Source: JBBRVP01 sp038246785 (GTDB taxonomy: Bacteria > Actinomycetota > Actinomycetes > Jiangellales > Jiangellaceae). Taken from it: DNA of 64,000 bases. The notes beneath the pieces were generated by a model that searched no databases, was not told the DNA's origin, and saw only the letters and a program-made list of their open reading frames with translations. Position numbers and translations under genes: made by a program. Shown here piece by piece: positions 14,589-23,800 of the stretch (positions are counted from its first letter, which is position 1; each line of letters opens with the position of its first letter). Location of the stretch: contig JBBRVP010000003.1 of NCBI GenBank assembly GCA_038246785.1, forward strand, positions 1 through 64,000, read 5' to 3'.

Positions 14589-17378
14589 ATGCCAGACGAG
14601 CACACGCCGGCACGACCCGAGACACCCGACACCACGACACCCGACACCGGGGCCGCCGCGGCACCGGCCCCGGTTGACGGCGAGCAGGCCCAGCCCGCTC
14701 CGCGCCGCCGCCGCCGAGCGGCCAGCCGACCGAGCGGTCCGCCGCCGGAAGAGCCTGCCGAGCCGAGCTCTGCACCCGAGGTGGCCGCGAGCGCCGAGGC
14801 GGCCACGAGCACCGAGGCAGCACCGCCCGCCGAGGAGCCCCCCAAGCGCCGGCGCCGGGCGACCAAGAAGGCGGCCGCGGCGCCGGCGGCAGCACAGCCG
14901 GCGGGCGCGTTGACCACGACGGACCCGGACGTCGCGGACGACCAGGTCGGCGACGGGGAAGCCGCGGCGACCCGGCGCACCCTCGCCACCGCGCCGTTCG
15001 CCGCCACCGCGGTCCTGTTCCAGCCGCCGGACCCGACCCGCGACGTGCCCTCGCGAGCCACCGCGGCGATCGTCGGCGGCGACGACCTCGAGCTCGACGA
15101 GCCGGCACCGCGCCGACGCCGGGCGGCCAAGCGCTCTGTCGGCGCGCCGACCCCCGCAGCCGACGCCGATGCTTCCCCGGACGCTTCCCCCGATGCGGCG
15201 GCCGCCGGGGCGGTCGCCGCGACAGCCGACCCGACGCAGGAACCGGCCGCTGAGTCGGAGGCCGCGCCGGACACTGACGCCGAGGGGGACGAGGCCGGCA
15301 CCGGCCGCAGACGCCGCCGTCGCGGTGGCCGCGGACGCCGTCGCCGGGCTGACGATGCCGACGAGCAGCCCGAGACCACCGACGAGGGCGTGGACGGTGC
15401 CGAGCCGGGCGCGGCCGGGGGGGACGGGGCTACTTCCACGACAGGCTTGTCCGACGAGGGGGCGGGCCCGGCGAGCGCCGCGCGCCCCGGCAGTGCCGAT
15501 GGGTCGGGAGCCGAGACCGGCGAGGAGCCCGCGGAGGGCGGTACCCGCCGCCGTCGCCGGCGTCGCCGCCGCACAAGCGACAGCGACGACACCACCCCGC
15601 GGCCGGACGACCCGCCCGACACCGTCGTGCGGGTACGCGAGCGGCGCGCGAAGAGCGACAAGGCCAAGGCGAGCGACAAGAACCGGGACGACGACGAGGT
15701 CACCGCCATCAAGGGCTCGACCCGCATGGAGGCCAAGCGGCAGCGCCGCCGCGACGGCCGCGAGGCCGGCCGCCGCCGGCCGCCCGTGCTGAGCGAGGCG
15801 GAGTTCCTCGCCCGCCGCGAGGCCGTCGACCGCGTCATGGTCGTGCGCCAGCGCGGCGAGCGCACCCAGATCGGTGTGCTCGAGGACGGCGTGCTGGTCG
15901 AGCACTACATCGGCCAGGGCACGCAGGGGTCGTCGGTCGGCAACGTCTACCTGGGCCGCGTGCAGAACGTCCTGCCATCGATGGAGGCCGCGTTCGTCGA
16001 CATCGGCAAGGGCCGCAACGCCGTCCTCTACGCCGGTGAGGTCGACTGGGACGGAGCGAGCAGCCGCCGCATCGAGGACGCACTCAAGTCCGGCCAGTCG
16101 GTGCTCGTCCAGGTCACCAAGGACCCGATTGCCCACAAGGGTGCCCGGCTCACCAGCCAAGTCAGCCTCGCCGGGCGCTACCTCGTGTACGCCCCGTCGG
16201 GATCGATGAACGGCATCAGCCGCAAGCTGCCCGACACCGAGCGCGCGCGGCTCAAGCAGATCCTCAAGGCCGCCGTGCCCGACGAGGCCGGCGTCATCGT
16301 GCGCACCGCCGCCGAGGGCGCGTCTGAGGACGAGCTCACCCGCGACGTCACGCGGCTGCAGGCGCAGTGGGCCGACATCGACGCCAAGGCGGGCACCGCG
16401 AGCGCGCCGGCGCTGCTCTACGCCGAGCCCGATCTGACGGTCAAGGTCGTCCGCGACCTGTTCAACGAGGACTTCAGCAAGCTCGTGGTCTCCGGTGCCG
16501 AGGCCTGGGAGACGATCGAGCAGTACGTCACGTGGGTGGCGCCGTCCCTCGCCGATCGGCTGCATCGCTGGACCGCCGACGAGGACGTCTTCGCGGCTCA
16601 CCGCATCGACGAGCAGCTGACCAAGGCGCTCGACCGCAAGGTGTGGCTGCCCTCCGGCGGCTCGCTGGTCATCGACCGCACCGAGGCGATGACGGTCGTC
16701 GACGTCAATACGGGGAAGTTCACCGGCTCCGGGGGCAACCTGGAGGAGACGGTGACCCGCAACAACCTCGAGGCGGCCGAGGAGATCGTCCGCCAGCTCC
16801 GGCTGCGCGACATCGGCGGCATCATCGTCGTCGACTTCATCGACATGGTGCTCGAGGCCAACCGGGACCTGGTGCTGCGCCGGCTCGTCGAGTGCCTCGG
16901 CCGCGACCGCACCAAGCACCAGGTCGCCGAGGTGACCTCGCTCGGCCTGGTCCAGATGACGCGAAAGCGGATCGGCATGGGGCTGCTCGAGGTGTTCGGG
17001 GAGACCTGTGAGGCATGCAACGGCCGCGGGGTCAAGGTCCGCCTCGACGAGGTGAGCGGAACGTCGAAGGGGCGCCGGCGGGGTGGCCCGGAGTTGGTCG
17101 CCGCCGCGACGCGGCGCGGTGACGCAGCCGTGGCCGCCGACGGTGAATCAGCGGCACCGCCAGCCGGCCAGGCCGTGACCGGTGCTGCTCCCGACGTCGT
17201 GGCGGACGCCGCCGGCGCTGCGGTCGACGACGAGGAGCCGGCTCCCGGGCGGCGTCGCCGTCGCAGCGGCCGGGCGGCCCGCCGTCAGGGACCGCCGGAC
17301 GACTCGGGGGACGACGCTCCTGACGTCCCGTCGCCGACCCCCGCCGCCGACGTCGCTGCCGAGCCGGCCGGGGTCTGA
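14589..17378 (+). CDS. rne: Ribonuclease E/G
   Basis: Endoribonuclease for mRNA decay and rRNA/tRNA maturation. The 929-residue protein has a long low-complexity N-terminal arm (residues 1 to about 400, alternating Pro/Ala-acidic and Arg-rich blocks), an S1 RNA-binding domain (around residue 450, SVGNVYLGRVQNVLPSMEAAF), the DNase I-like catalytic domain with Mg ligands in VVDVNTG (D705) and VVDFIDM (D749), and the zinc link C807-EA-C810. A basic C-terminal tail follows. This N-terminal extension is the actinobacterial form. ATG 14589 is preferred to an earlier in-frame start because AGGAG precedes it. Confidence 0.94.
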   Translation: MPDEHTPARPETPDTTTPDTGAAAAPAPVDGEQAQPAPRRRRRAASRPSGPPPEEPAEPSSAPEVAASAEAATSTEAAPPAEEPPKRRRRATKKAAAAPAAAQPAGALTTTDPDVADDQVGDGEAAATRRTLATAPFAATAVLFQPPDPTRDVPSRATAAIVGGDDLELDEPAPRRRRAAKRSVGAPTPAADADASPDASPDAAAAGAVAATADPTQEPAAESEAAPDTDAEGDEAGTGRRRRRRGGRGRRRRADDADEQPETTDEGVDGAEPGAAGGDGATSTTGLSDEGAGPASAARPGSADGSGAETGEEPAEGGTRRRRRRRRRTSDSDDTTPRPDDPPDTVVRVRERRAKSDKAKASDKNRDDDEVTAIKGSTRMEAKRQRRRDGREAGRRRPPVLSEAEFLARREAVDRVMVVRQRGERTQIGVLEDGVLVEHYIGQGTQGSSVGNVYLGRVQNVLPSMEAAFVDIGKGRNAVLYAGEVDWDGASSRRIEDALKSGQSVLVQVTKDPIAHKGARLTSQVSLAGRYLVYAPSGSMNGISRKLPDTERARLKQILKAAVPDEAGVIVRTAAEGASEDELTRDVTRLQAQWADIDAKAGTASAPALLYAEPDLTVKVVRDLFNEDFSKLVVSGAEAWETIEQYVTWVAPSLADRLHRWTADEDVFAAHRIDEQLTKALDRKVWLPSGGSLVIDRTEAMTVVDVNTGKFTGSGGNLEETVTRNNLEAAEEIVRQLRLRDIGGIIVVDFIDMVLEANRDLVLRRLVECLGRDRTKHQVAEVTSLGLVQMTRKRIGMGLLEVFGETCEACNGRGVKVRLDEVSGTSKGRRRGGPELVAAATRRGDAAVAADGESAAPPAGQAVTGAAPDVVADAAGAAVDDEEPAPGRRRRRSGRAARRQGPPDDSGDDAPDVPSPTPAADVAAEPAGV

Positions 17379-17387
17379 CCCACCGGT

Positions 17388-17417
17388 TTGACCGGCCCGC
17401 CCGGCGGTCCGTACCCT
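17388..17417 (+). promoter_or_regulatory. Probable rplU-rpmA promoter
   Basis: TTGACC (17388-17393) and TACCCT (17412-17417), spaced by 18 nt, form a good SigA-type promoter ten bases after the rne stop codon. It would give a leader of about 85 nt before rplU. Confidence 0.6.
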
Positions 17418-17508
17418 TGCCCTTCGGCGTCCTGGCGCCGCCATTTCTGCGCGCGCTCGGCTGGCTGCGCGCGGTCCGTGAACTTCGCAACGACGTCGGA
17501 AAGCGAGA

Positions 17509-17832
17509 GTGCGCGCGGTGTACGCGATCGTCCGCAGCGGCGGCAGGCAGCACAAGGTCTCCGTCGGCGACGTCCTCGAGCTCGACCGCTTCGACGGCGT
17601 CCAGGGCGCGACGCTGACGCTGCCGGCACTGCTCCTGGTCGACGGGGAGACGGTCACCTCCAACTCCGGATCGTTGGCCGGTGTCACCGTGACGGCCGAG
17701 GTGCTCGGCGCCACCAAGGGTCCCAAGATCCGCATCCTCAAGTACAAGAGCAAGACCGGCTACCGCAAGCGCCAGGGCCACCGGCAGCACTACACGCAGG
17801 TCAAGGTCACCGGCATCGAGACGGAGCAGTGA
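17509..17832 (+). CDS. rplU: 50S ribosomal protein L21
   Basis: Ribosomal large-subunit protein. The 107-residue product has the family signature YAIVRSGGRQHKVSVGD and the basic C-terminal YKSKTGYRKRQGHRQHYT. Two GTG starts are possible: 17509, with GGAAAG 5 nt upstream, or 17518, which would give the more usual MYAIV beginning. I keep 17509 because of the ribosome site. It is 4 nt before rpmA. Confidence 0.96.
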   Translation: MRAVYAIVRSGGRQHKVSVGDVLELDRFDGVQGATLTLPALLLVDGETVTSNSGSLAGVTVTAEVLGATKGPKIRILKYKSKTGYRKRQGHRQHYTQVKVTGIETEQ

Positions 17833-17836
17833 GGAC

Positions 17837-18097
17837 ATGGCTCACAAGAAGGGCGCCTCGTCCACCCGCAACGGGCGCGACTCCAATGCCCAGCGCCTCG
17901 GCGTGAAGCGCTTCGGCGGCCAGCGCGTCAACGCGGGAGAGATCCTCGTCCGTCAGCGCGGCACGCACTTCCACCCCGGCGCAGGGGTGGGACGCGGCGG
18001 CGACGACACGTTGTTCGCCCTGGTCGGCGGCGCCGTCGAGTTCGGCGAGCGGCGCGGCCGCAAGCTCGTCAGCGTCGTCCCACCAGCGGGGGAGTGA
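17837..18097 (+). CDS. rpmA: 50S ribosomal protein L27
   Basis: Ribosomal protein near the peptidyl-transferase centre. The 86-residue product begins MAHKKGASSTRNGRDS, the full standard N-terminus without the cleavable extension of Firmicutes, and has GQRVNAGEILVRQRGTHFHPG. It is cotranscribed with rplU and followed about 100 nt later by obgE. Confidence 0.97.
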   Translation: MAHKKGASSTRNGRDSNAQRLGVKRFGGQRVNAGEILVRQRGTHFHPGAGVGRGGDDTLFALVGGAVEFGERRGRKLVSVVPPAGE

Positions 18098-18199
18098 GCG
18101 CGGCCCCGACCGAAGGACCAGCGCGACCCAGCGAGGGCGGACCGGTTGCGGTCCGCCCTCGTCCCGTTCCCCTCCAGCGCCGCCGGAAGCAGGCCAGCC

Positions 18200-19570
18200 G
18201 TGGCAGTCCCCACCTTCGTCGACCGGGTCGTGCTGCATGTAGCGGCCGGCGCCGGTGGCAACGGCTGCGCGTCGGTGCACCGGGAGAAGTTCAAGCCGCT
18301 GGGCGGGCCTGACGGCGGCAGCGGCGGGCGCGGCGGCGACGTGGTCGTCGTCGTGGACGCCCAGGTCACCACGCTGCTGGACTACCACCGGGCGCCGCAC
18401 CGGCGGGCATCCAGCGGCGGCGCGGGCATGGGCGACCTGCGCAACGGCGCCGACGGCGTGGACGTCGTGCTACCGGTGCCCGACGGAACGGTCGTGACCC
18501 TCCCCGGCGGTTCGAAGCTCGACCTCGTCGGTGCCGGCAGCCGGGTGGTGCTGGCCCGCGGCGGGCGCGGCGGGCTGGGCAACGCCGCTCTCGCCTCCGC
18601 CCGGCGCAAGGCGCCCGGTTTCGCCCTGCTCGGCGAGCCGGGAGAGGCGTTCGACGTCGTCCTCGAGTTGAAGACGGTCGCCGACGTGGGCCTGGTCGGC
18701 TTCCCGAGCGCCGGGAAGTCCAGCCTGGTCGCCGCCATCTCCGCCGCCCGCCCGAAGATTGCCGACTACCCCTTCACCACGCTTGTGCCCAACCTCGGTG
18801 TGGTCGAGGCCGGCGACGACCGCTTCACCGTCGCCGACGTCCCCGGCCTCATCGAGGGAGCGAGTGAGGGGCGCGGCCTCGGGCACGCGTTCCTGCGCCA
18901 CGTCGAGCGCTGCGCCGCCATCGTCCACGTCGTCGACTGCGCCACGCTCGAGCCGCGGCGGGACCCGGCGAGCGACATCGACGTCGTCGAGGCGGAGCTC
19001 GCGGCGTACGGCGGTCTCGCCGACCGCCCCCGCGTCGTCGCCCTCAACAAGGTCGACGTGCCCGAGGCGCGCGAGCTCGCCGACCTGGTCCGCCCTGACC
19101 TCGAGGCGCGTGGCTGGCCGGTGTTCCCGGTCTCGGCGGCAAGCCACGAGGGGCTCACCGACCTGACCTACGCGCTGGCCGCCGTCGTGCGCGAGGCGCG
19201 CGCGGCAGCGCCGGCGGCTGCGCCGACTCGCATCGTGCTGCGCCCGACAGCGGTGGACGAGACCGGCTTCACGGTGAGCCGCGAGGGCGAAGGCTTCCGG
19301 GTCCGCGGCCGCAAGCCCGAGCGATGGGTGCGGCAGACCGACTTCTCCAACGACGAGGCCGTCGGCTACCTCGCCGACCGGCTGTCCCGGCTCGGCGTGG
19401 AGCAGGCCCTGGTCGAGGCCGGGGCACAGCCCGGCGACCCGGTGCTGATCGGCCCCGAGCAGGACGCCGTCGTCTTCGACTGGGAGCCCACGGTGGAGGC
19501 CGGGGCCGAGCTGCTGCTGGGACCGCGTGGCACCGACCGGCGCCTCGACCGCCGCCGCGGGCGGGACTGA
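18200..19570 (+). CDS. obgE: GTPase Obg/CgtA
   Basis: Essential ribosome-assembly GTPase. The 456-residue protein has the Gly-rich Obg fold (residues 1 to about 158, GGPDGGSGGRGGDV), a G domain with GFPSAGKSS (P loop, about 167) and DVPGLIEGAS, then the OCT domain (about 330-410, GFRVRGRKPERW) of actinobacterial Obg. GTG 18200 (MAVPTFVDRV) is the standard start; a longer in-frame ORF is not needed. It is 3 nt before proB. Confidence 0.95.
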   Translation: MAVPTFVDRVVLHVAAGAGGNGCASVHREKFKPLGGPDGGSGGRGGDVVVVVDAQVTTLLDYHRAPHRRASSGGAGMGDLRNGADGVDVVLPVPDGTVVTLPGGSKLDLVGAGSRVVLARGGRGGLGNAALASARRKAPGFALLGEPGEAFDVVLELKTVADVGLVGFPSAGKSSLVAAISAARPKIADYPFTTLVPNLGVVEAGDDRFTVADVPGLIEGASEGRGLGHAFLRHVERCAAIVHVVDCATLEPRRDPASDIDVVEAELAAYGGLADRPRVVALNKVDVPEARELADLVRPDLEARGWPVFPVSAASHEGLTDLTYALAAVVREARAAAPAAAPTRIVLRPTAVDETGFTVSREGEGFRVRGRKPERWVRQTDFSNDEAVGYLADRLSRLGVEQALVEAGAQPGDPVLIGPEQDAVVFDWEPTVEAGAELLLGPRGTDRRLDRRRGRD

Positions 19571-19573
19571 GCT

Positions 19574-20704
19574 GTGCCAGCGGAACGGCGCCGGGCCGTC
19601 CTCGACGCCCGCCGAGTCGTCGTCAAGGTGGGCTCCAGCTCGCTGACGTCGCTGACCGGTGGCCTCGCCGGCGACCGGGTCGACGCGCTGGTCGATGCGG
19701 TGTGCGCGCGGCGGGACGACCGTACCGATGTCGTCCTGGTGTCCTCCGGAGCGATCGCCGCCGGGCTGCGGCCGCTCGCGCTGCCCCGGCGCCCCCGCGA
19801 CCTGGCGACCCAGCAGGCGGCGGCGAGCGTGGGGCAGGGCCAGCTCGTCGCCCGCTACGCCAGCAGCTTCGCCCGGCACGGCGTCACCGTCGGTCAGGTC
19901 TTGCTCACCGTCGACGACGTGACCCGCCGTTCGCACTACCGCAACGCCTACCGGACCTTCGCCCGGCTCCTCGAGCTCCGTGTCCTCCCGGTGGTCAACG
20001 AGAACGACACCGTGGCCACGCAGGAGATCCGCTTCGGCGACAACGACCGCCTGGCCGCGCTCGTCGCGCAGCTCGTCCACGCAGATCTGCTCGTGCTGCT
20101 CTCCGACGTGGACGGACTCTACGACGGCAATCCCCGTCGCCCCGGCGCCCGGCGCATCGCGGAGGTGCGTGACCCGTCCGAGCTCGACGCGGTCGACGCC
20201 GCGCGGGCCGGGTCGTCGGGGGTCGGCAGCGGCGGCATGGTCACCAAGGTGGAGGCGGCTCGGATCGCCACCGGCAGCGGCGCCGCCGTCGTCCTGGCCG
20301 CGGCCGTGCAGGCCGGCGAGGCGCTCGCCGGCGCGCCCGTCGGGACGTTCTTCCACCCGCACCGCGAGCGGCGGGCGACCCGGCTGCTCTGGCTGGAGCA
20401 CGCGACGCAGGCGCACGGCCGGCTGCACCTCGACGCCGGTGCCGTCCGCGCCGTCGTCGAACGCCGGCTGTCGCTGCTGCCGGCCGGCATCACCGCCGTG
20501 GACGGCCGCTTCGGCGCCGGCGACCCCGTCGACCTCGTGGCACCGGACGGGCAGGTGGTCGCCCGCGGGCTGGTCGCCTTCGACGCCGCCGAGCTGCCCA
20601 CGCTCCTCGGCCGCTCGACGCGCGAGCTTGCCAGCGTGCTCGGACCGCAGTACGGGCGCGAGGTCGTCCACCGCGACGATCTCGTCCTACTGCGGCGCAG
20701 CTGA
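19574..20704 (+). CDS. proB: Glutamate 5-kinase
   Basis: First step of proline synthesis: ATP-dependent phosphorylation of glutamate. The 376-residue protein has the amino-acid kinase domain (VVVKVGSSSLT at residues 16-26, NENDTVAT, DVDGLYDGNPR, GSGGMVTKVEAA) and a C-terminal PUA domain (about 285-370), the full-length architecture. The last enzyme-specific motifs are intact. It follows obgE and precedes, with one small gene between, proA. Confidence 0.95.
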   Translation: MPAERRRAVLDARRVVVKVGSSSLTSLTGGLAGDRVDALVDAVCARRDDRTDVVLVSSGAIAAGLRPLALPRRPRDLATQQAAASVGQGQLVARYASSFARHGVTVGQVLLTVDDVTRRSHYRNAYRTFARLLELRVLPVVNENDTVATQEIRFGDNDRLAALVAQLVHADLLVLLSDVDGLYDGNPRRPGARRIAEVRDPSELDAVDAARAGSSGVGSGGMVTKVEAARIATGSGAAVVLAAAVQAGEALAGAPVGTFFHPHRERRATRLLWLEHATQAHGRLHLDAGAVRAVVERRLSLLPAGITAVDGRFGAGDPVDLVAPDGQVVARGLVAFDAAELPTLLGRSTRELASVLGPQYGREVVHRDDLVLLRRS

Positions 20705-20809
20705 GCCAGGCTGCCTACCGCCCACCCTTTCCGCGAAACGCCCGCGCGGTCGGCGGCGGGGCGGTTGACTGTCGCTTGTCGGGGGCCGGACGGGCGAGGG
20801 AGCGGGCTG

Positions 20810-21172
20810 GTGCAGGGCGGCGCCGACGTGCGGCTGTGGCACGTCACGTTGACGCTCCGCGGCGATCCGTACGAGCTGCCCGACGTGCGCGACGCCCTGG
20901 AGCGGCTCGCTTTCGAGCGGCCCTTCCTCCTCATGGGCCGCTACGCCGCCGACCGGGCGGAGATCCGCTACTGGGAGGAGGCGTCGTCCCTGCTCGACGC
21001 CGCCTCGCTGGCTCTGCGGGTCTGGCCCGAGCACCGTACGAGCGCGGCGCTGCCGGCCTGGTCGGTCGTCGGCCTGGAGGTGGTCGACCGCGACACCCAC
21101 CGTCGCCGCTTTGCCGACGGCGGCAGCCCGTACCCGCCGCTCACCACAGCGGGAGACATCCGGCCGTTCTGA
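20810..21172 (+). CDS. Conserved-looking small protein between proB and proA
   Basis: The 120-residue protein starts at GTG 20810, preceded by GAGGGA at 8 nt; an upstream in-frame start (20765) lacks a ribosome site. It has RLWHVTLTLRGDPYELPDVRDALERLAFERPFL and a Trp-rich core, suggesting a compact ferredoxin-like alpha/beta fold, but I cannot name a family. Its insertion between proB and proA does not imply proline metabolism. Confidence 0.75.
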   Translation: MQGGADVRLWHVTLTLRGDPYELPDVRDALERLAFERPFLLMGRYAADRAEIRYWEEASSLLDAASLALRVWPEHRTSAALPAWSVVGLEVVDRDTHRRRFADGGSPYPPLTTAGDIRPF

Positions 21173-21233
21173 CCGGGGGCTCTTCCGTTCCCAGCGTGGA
21201 CCCTCACCGCATGCGGGCACGTACGCTCGGCTC

Positions 21234-22493
21234 ATGACCGCGCCCGCCGGGACCTCCTTCACCGCGCTGGCCGAGCGAGCCCGGTCCGCCGCCCGCGCTC
21301 TCGCGACGACGACCGGTGCAGCCCGGGACGGCGCGCTGCGGACCCTCGCCGACGCCCTGGAGTCCGGCACCGACAGTGTGCTCGCGGCCAACGCCGAGGA
21401 CGTCGAGCGGGCGCGCGCCGGCGGTGCACCCGAAGCGATCCTGGACCGGCTGCGCCTCGACCGGCATCGGCTGCGCGGCATGGCTGGCGGGCTGCGGCAG
21501 GTGGCGGCGCTGCCGGATCCGGTCGGCGAGGTCGTCCGCGGCTCCACCCTGCCCAACGGGCTCGAGGTGCGACGGATCCGCGTCCCGCTGGGCGTCGTGG
21601 GGATGGTCTACGAGGGCCGGCCAAACGTCACCGCGGACGCGGCAGGACTGTGTATCAAGAGCGGGAACGCGGTGCTGCTGCGGGGTTCCTCCTCGGCGCT
21701 CGCGTCCAACACCGCCGTCGTCGCGGTGCTGCGCGACGCACTCGCGGGCACCGACCTGCCCGTCGACGCCGTGGCGCTCGTGCCGGGCGGCCGGGAGGCG
21801 GTCGAGGAGCTCATGCGTGCCCGTGGCCTCGTCGACCTGCTGGTGCCCCGCGGCGGCGCCGAGCTGATCCGCCGCGTCGTCGAGGGGTCCGTCGTGCCGG
21901 TCGTCGAGACCGGCGTCGGCAACTGCCACGTCTACGTCGACTGCTGGGCCGACCTGGACAAGGCCGTGGACGTCGTCGTCAACGCCAAGGCGCAGCGGCC
22001 CAGCGTGTGCAACGCCGCCGAGACCCTGCTGGTGCACCACGCGGTCGCCGACGACTTCCTGCCCAAGGCTCTCGCGGCGCTGCACGGCGCGGGAGTCACC
22101 GTGCACGGGGACCCCCGGGTGCAGGGCTACGACGATGCGGTCGTCCCCGCCACCGCCGACGACTGGGATCGTGAGTACCTCAGCCTCGACCTCGCCGTAC
22201 GCGTGGTCGACTCCCTCGACGCGGCACTGGATCACATCCGGCAGCACTCCACCGGTCACACCGAGGCCATCCTCACCGAGTCGCAGGGCGCCGCCCACCG
22301 CTTCGTCGGCGAGGTGGACGCTGCGGCCGTCATGGTCAATGCCTCCACGCGCTTCACCGACGGCGAGCAGCTCGGGTTCGGCGCCGAGCTCGGTATCTCC
22401 ACCCAGAAGCTGCACGCGCGTGGACCGATGGGGCTGCGCGAGCTCACCTCGACGAAGTACGTCGTCGTCGGCGACGGCCACGTACGGAGCTGA
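21234..22493 (+). CDS. proA: Gamma-glutamyl phosphate reductase
   Basis: Second step of proline synthesis: NADPH reduction of glutamyl phosphate to the semialdehyde. The 419-residue protein has the aldehyde-dehydrogenase fold with family motifs VPLGVVGMVYEGRPNVT, LRGSSSALASN, and the active-site Cys in RPSVCNAAETLL. The true start is ATG 21234: there is no ribosome site, but a TACGCT box at 21222-21227 puts a transcription start on or next to the ATG, so the gene is probably leaderless and has its own promoter rather than depending on proB. Confidence 0.95.
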   Translation: MTAPAGTSFTALAERARSAARALATTTGAARDGALRTLADALESGTDSVLAANAEDVERARAGGAPEAILDRLRLDRHRLRGMAGGLRQVAALPDPVGEVVRGSTLPNGLEVRRIRVPLGVVGMVYEGRPNVTADAAGLCIKSGNAVLLRGSSSALASNTAVVAVLRDALAGTDLPVDAVALVPGGREAVEELMRARGLVDLLVPRGGAELIRRVVEGSVVPVVETGVGNCHVYVDCWADLDKAVDVVVNAKAQRPSVCNAAETLLVHHAVADDFLPKALAALHGAGVTVHGDPRVQGYDDAVVPATADDWDREYLSLDLAVRVVDSLDAALDHIRQHSTGHTEAILTESQGAAHRFVGEVDAAAVMVNASTRFTDGEQLGFGAELGISTQKLHARGPMGLRELTSTKYVVVGDGHVRS

Positions 22494-22545
22494 GCGCACC
22501 GGCCGCCTGGCGGCCGTCGCCCGGGCCGGTCGCTATCCTGCGCGC

Positions 22546-22698
22546 ATGTCGTTCATGGCAAGCGCCGTCGGCGCGGCCGAGGAGGCCGCCCGCGAGCTCC
22601 CGATGCCGGCCTGGGCGTACGGCCTGCTGGCGTTCGGACTGCTGCTCTCCCTGCTGGTCGCAACTCTGATCTTCGGCAAGGGCCGGTCGCACAGCTGA
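22546..22698 (+). CDS. 50-residue single-pass membrane protein
   Basis: Short ORF missed by length filters. It encodes an acidic-helical N-terminus, one membrane helix (about residues 24-43) and a basic tail ending in GRSHS. A TATCCT box (22534-22539) lies 6 nt before the ATG, the leaderless-promoter pattern seen elsewhere here. Its position just before nadD suggests an actinobacterial small membrane protein; function unknown. Confidence 0.65.
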   Translation: MSFMASAVGAAEEAARELPMPAWAYGLLAFGLLLSLLVATLIFGKGRSHS

Positions 22699-22708
22699 GG
22701 CGGAGGTC

Positions 22709-23314
22709 ATGACGTCACGCGCGGAGCGCCGGCCGCGGGTCGGCATCATGGGTGGGACGTTCGACCCCATCCATCACGGCCACCTCGTGGCGGCGTCGGA
22801 GGTGCAGGCCTGGTTCGACCTCGACGAGGTCGTCTTCGTCCCGACCGGCCAGCCGTCGCAGAAGGCGGCTTCCGAGGTGAGCCCGGCCGAGGACCGCTAC
22901 CTCCTCACGGTGATCGCCACCGCGTCCAACCCGCGCTTCGGGGTCAGCCGGGCCGACATCGACCGGCCAGGCGCGACGTACACCGTCGACACGCTGCGTG
23001 ACGTCAAGGCCCAGCGTGGCGACGTCGACCTGTTCTTCATCACCGGGGCCGACGCGCTGGCCCAGATCCTGAGCTGGCGCGACGCGGAGGAGATGTTCGA
23101 GCTCGCGCACTTCGTCGGCTGCACCCGCCCCGGTCACGTGCTCAGCGACGCCGGACTGCCGGCCGGCAAGGTCACCCTGGTCGAGGTGCCTGCCTTGGCC
23201 ATATCGTCAACGGAGTGCCGGGAGCGGGTCCTGGCCGGGGAGCCGATTTGGTATCTCGTTCCCGACGGGGTCGTGCAGTACATCAGCAAGCGAGGGCTGT
23301 ACCGGGAGGCATAG
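22709..23314 (+). CDS. nadD: Nicotinate-nucleotide adenylyltransferase
   Basis: NAD synthesis: joins nicotinate mononucleotide to AMP from ATP. The 201-residue protein has the nucleotidyltransferase signature GGTFDPIHHGHLVAA (from residue 15) and the C-terminal ISSTECRERV (ISSTxxR motif), with normal length. GGAGG precedes the ATG. The next gene starts immediately after its stop codon. Confidence 0.96.
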   Translation: MTSRAERRPRVGIMGGTFDPIHHGHLVAASEVQAWFDLDEVVFVPTGQPSQKAASEVSPAEDRYLLTVIATASNPRFGVSRADIDRPGATYTVDTLRDVKAQRGDVDLFFITGADALAQILSWRDAEEMFELAHFVGCTRPGHVLSDAGLPAGKVTLVEVPALAISSTECRERVLAGEPIWYLVPDGVVQYISKRGLYREA

Positions 23315-23617
23315 ATGGCTCGGCGCAGCGGCGACGACGAGACGATCGATCTGGCCGCCCGGCTCGGTCTCGACCGACCCCGGCCGGCTCCTGCGGGCGG
23401 AACGCCGTCCGAGTCTGCGGCGCAGCCCGAGGTGGACCACGGCGAGCCCGACGACGGAGGTCGGCGGGCCACCGAGACCGTCCATGCACTGCGCCACGCG
23501 CAGGCCCGCCACCGGCGGCGTCGCCGCGCCCGCGCCGTGTTCTGGGCCGTCGTCCTCGTGGTAGTGGTAGCCGCGCTGCTCGTCCTCCTGTTACGGCAGG
23601 CCAGCCTGCTCGGCTGA
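23315..23617 (+). CDS. Single-pass membrane protein downstream of nadD
   Basis: The 100-residue protein has a hydrophilic, Pro-rich N-terminal region, a cluster of basic residues (HRRRRRARA, about 68-76) and a C-terminal membrane helix (about 76-96) ending at the tail. That layout predicts a tail-anchored, cytosolic-facing protein. ATG 23315 directly follows the nadD stop codon, so it is translated from the nadD message. In many actinobacteria a LytR-type gene sits here instead; this one shows no such domain. Confidence 0.7.
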   Translation: MARRSGDDETIDLAARLGLDRPRPAPAGGTPSESAAQPEVDHGEPDDGGRRATETVHALRHAQARHRRRRRARAVFWAVVLVVVVAALLVLLLRQASLLG

Positions 23618-23643
23618 GTCGCTTCCGCGTCCTTTGCCCCCTC

Positions 23644-23714
23644 TGTGCGCCCGACCCCTGTGCGCCCGACCCCTCTGCGCCCCATCTGCTGCGCCCCATC
23701 TGCTGCGCGCCCAC
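23644..23714. repeat. Short tandem repeats before rsfS
   Basis: Two identical 15-bp units (TGTGCGCCCGACCCC at 23644-23658 and 23659-23673) are followed by about three related 13-14-bp units (TGCTGCGCCCCATC). This is simple-sequence expansion in the 183-nt gap between the nadD transcript and rsfS. No function is evident. Confidence 0.75.
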
Positions 23715-23800
23715 CTCCCAGCGGCGACTGGTGGACTCGTCGCCGGCTTGCGGCGTGAGACGCTGGGTGCTTCCACGACCTCGCAGCCGGGAAGGACCGC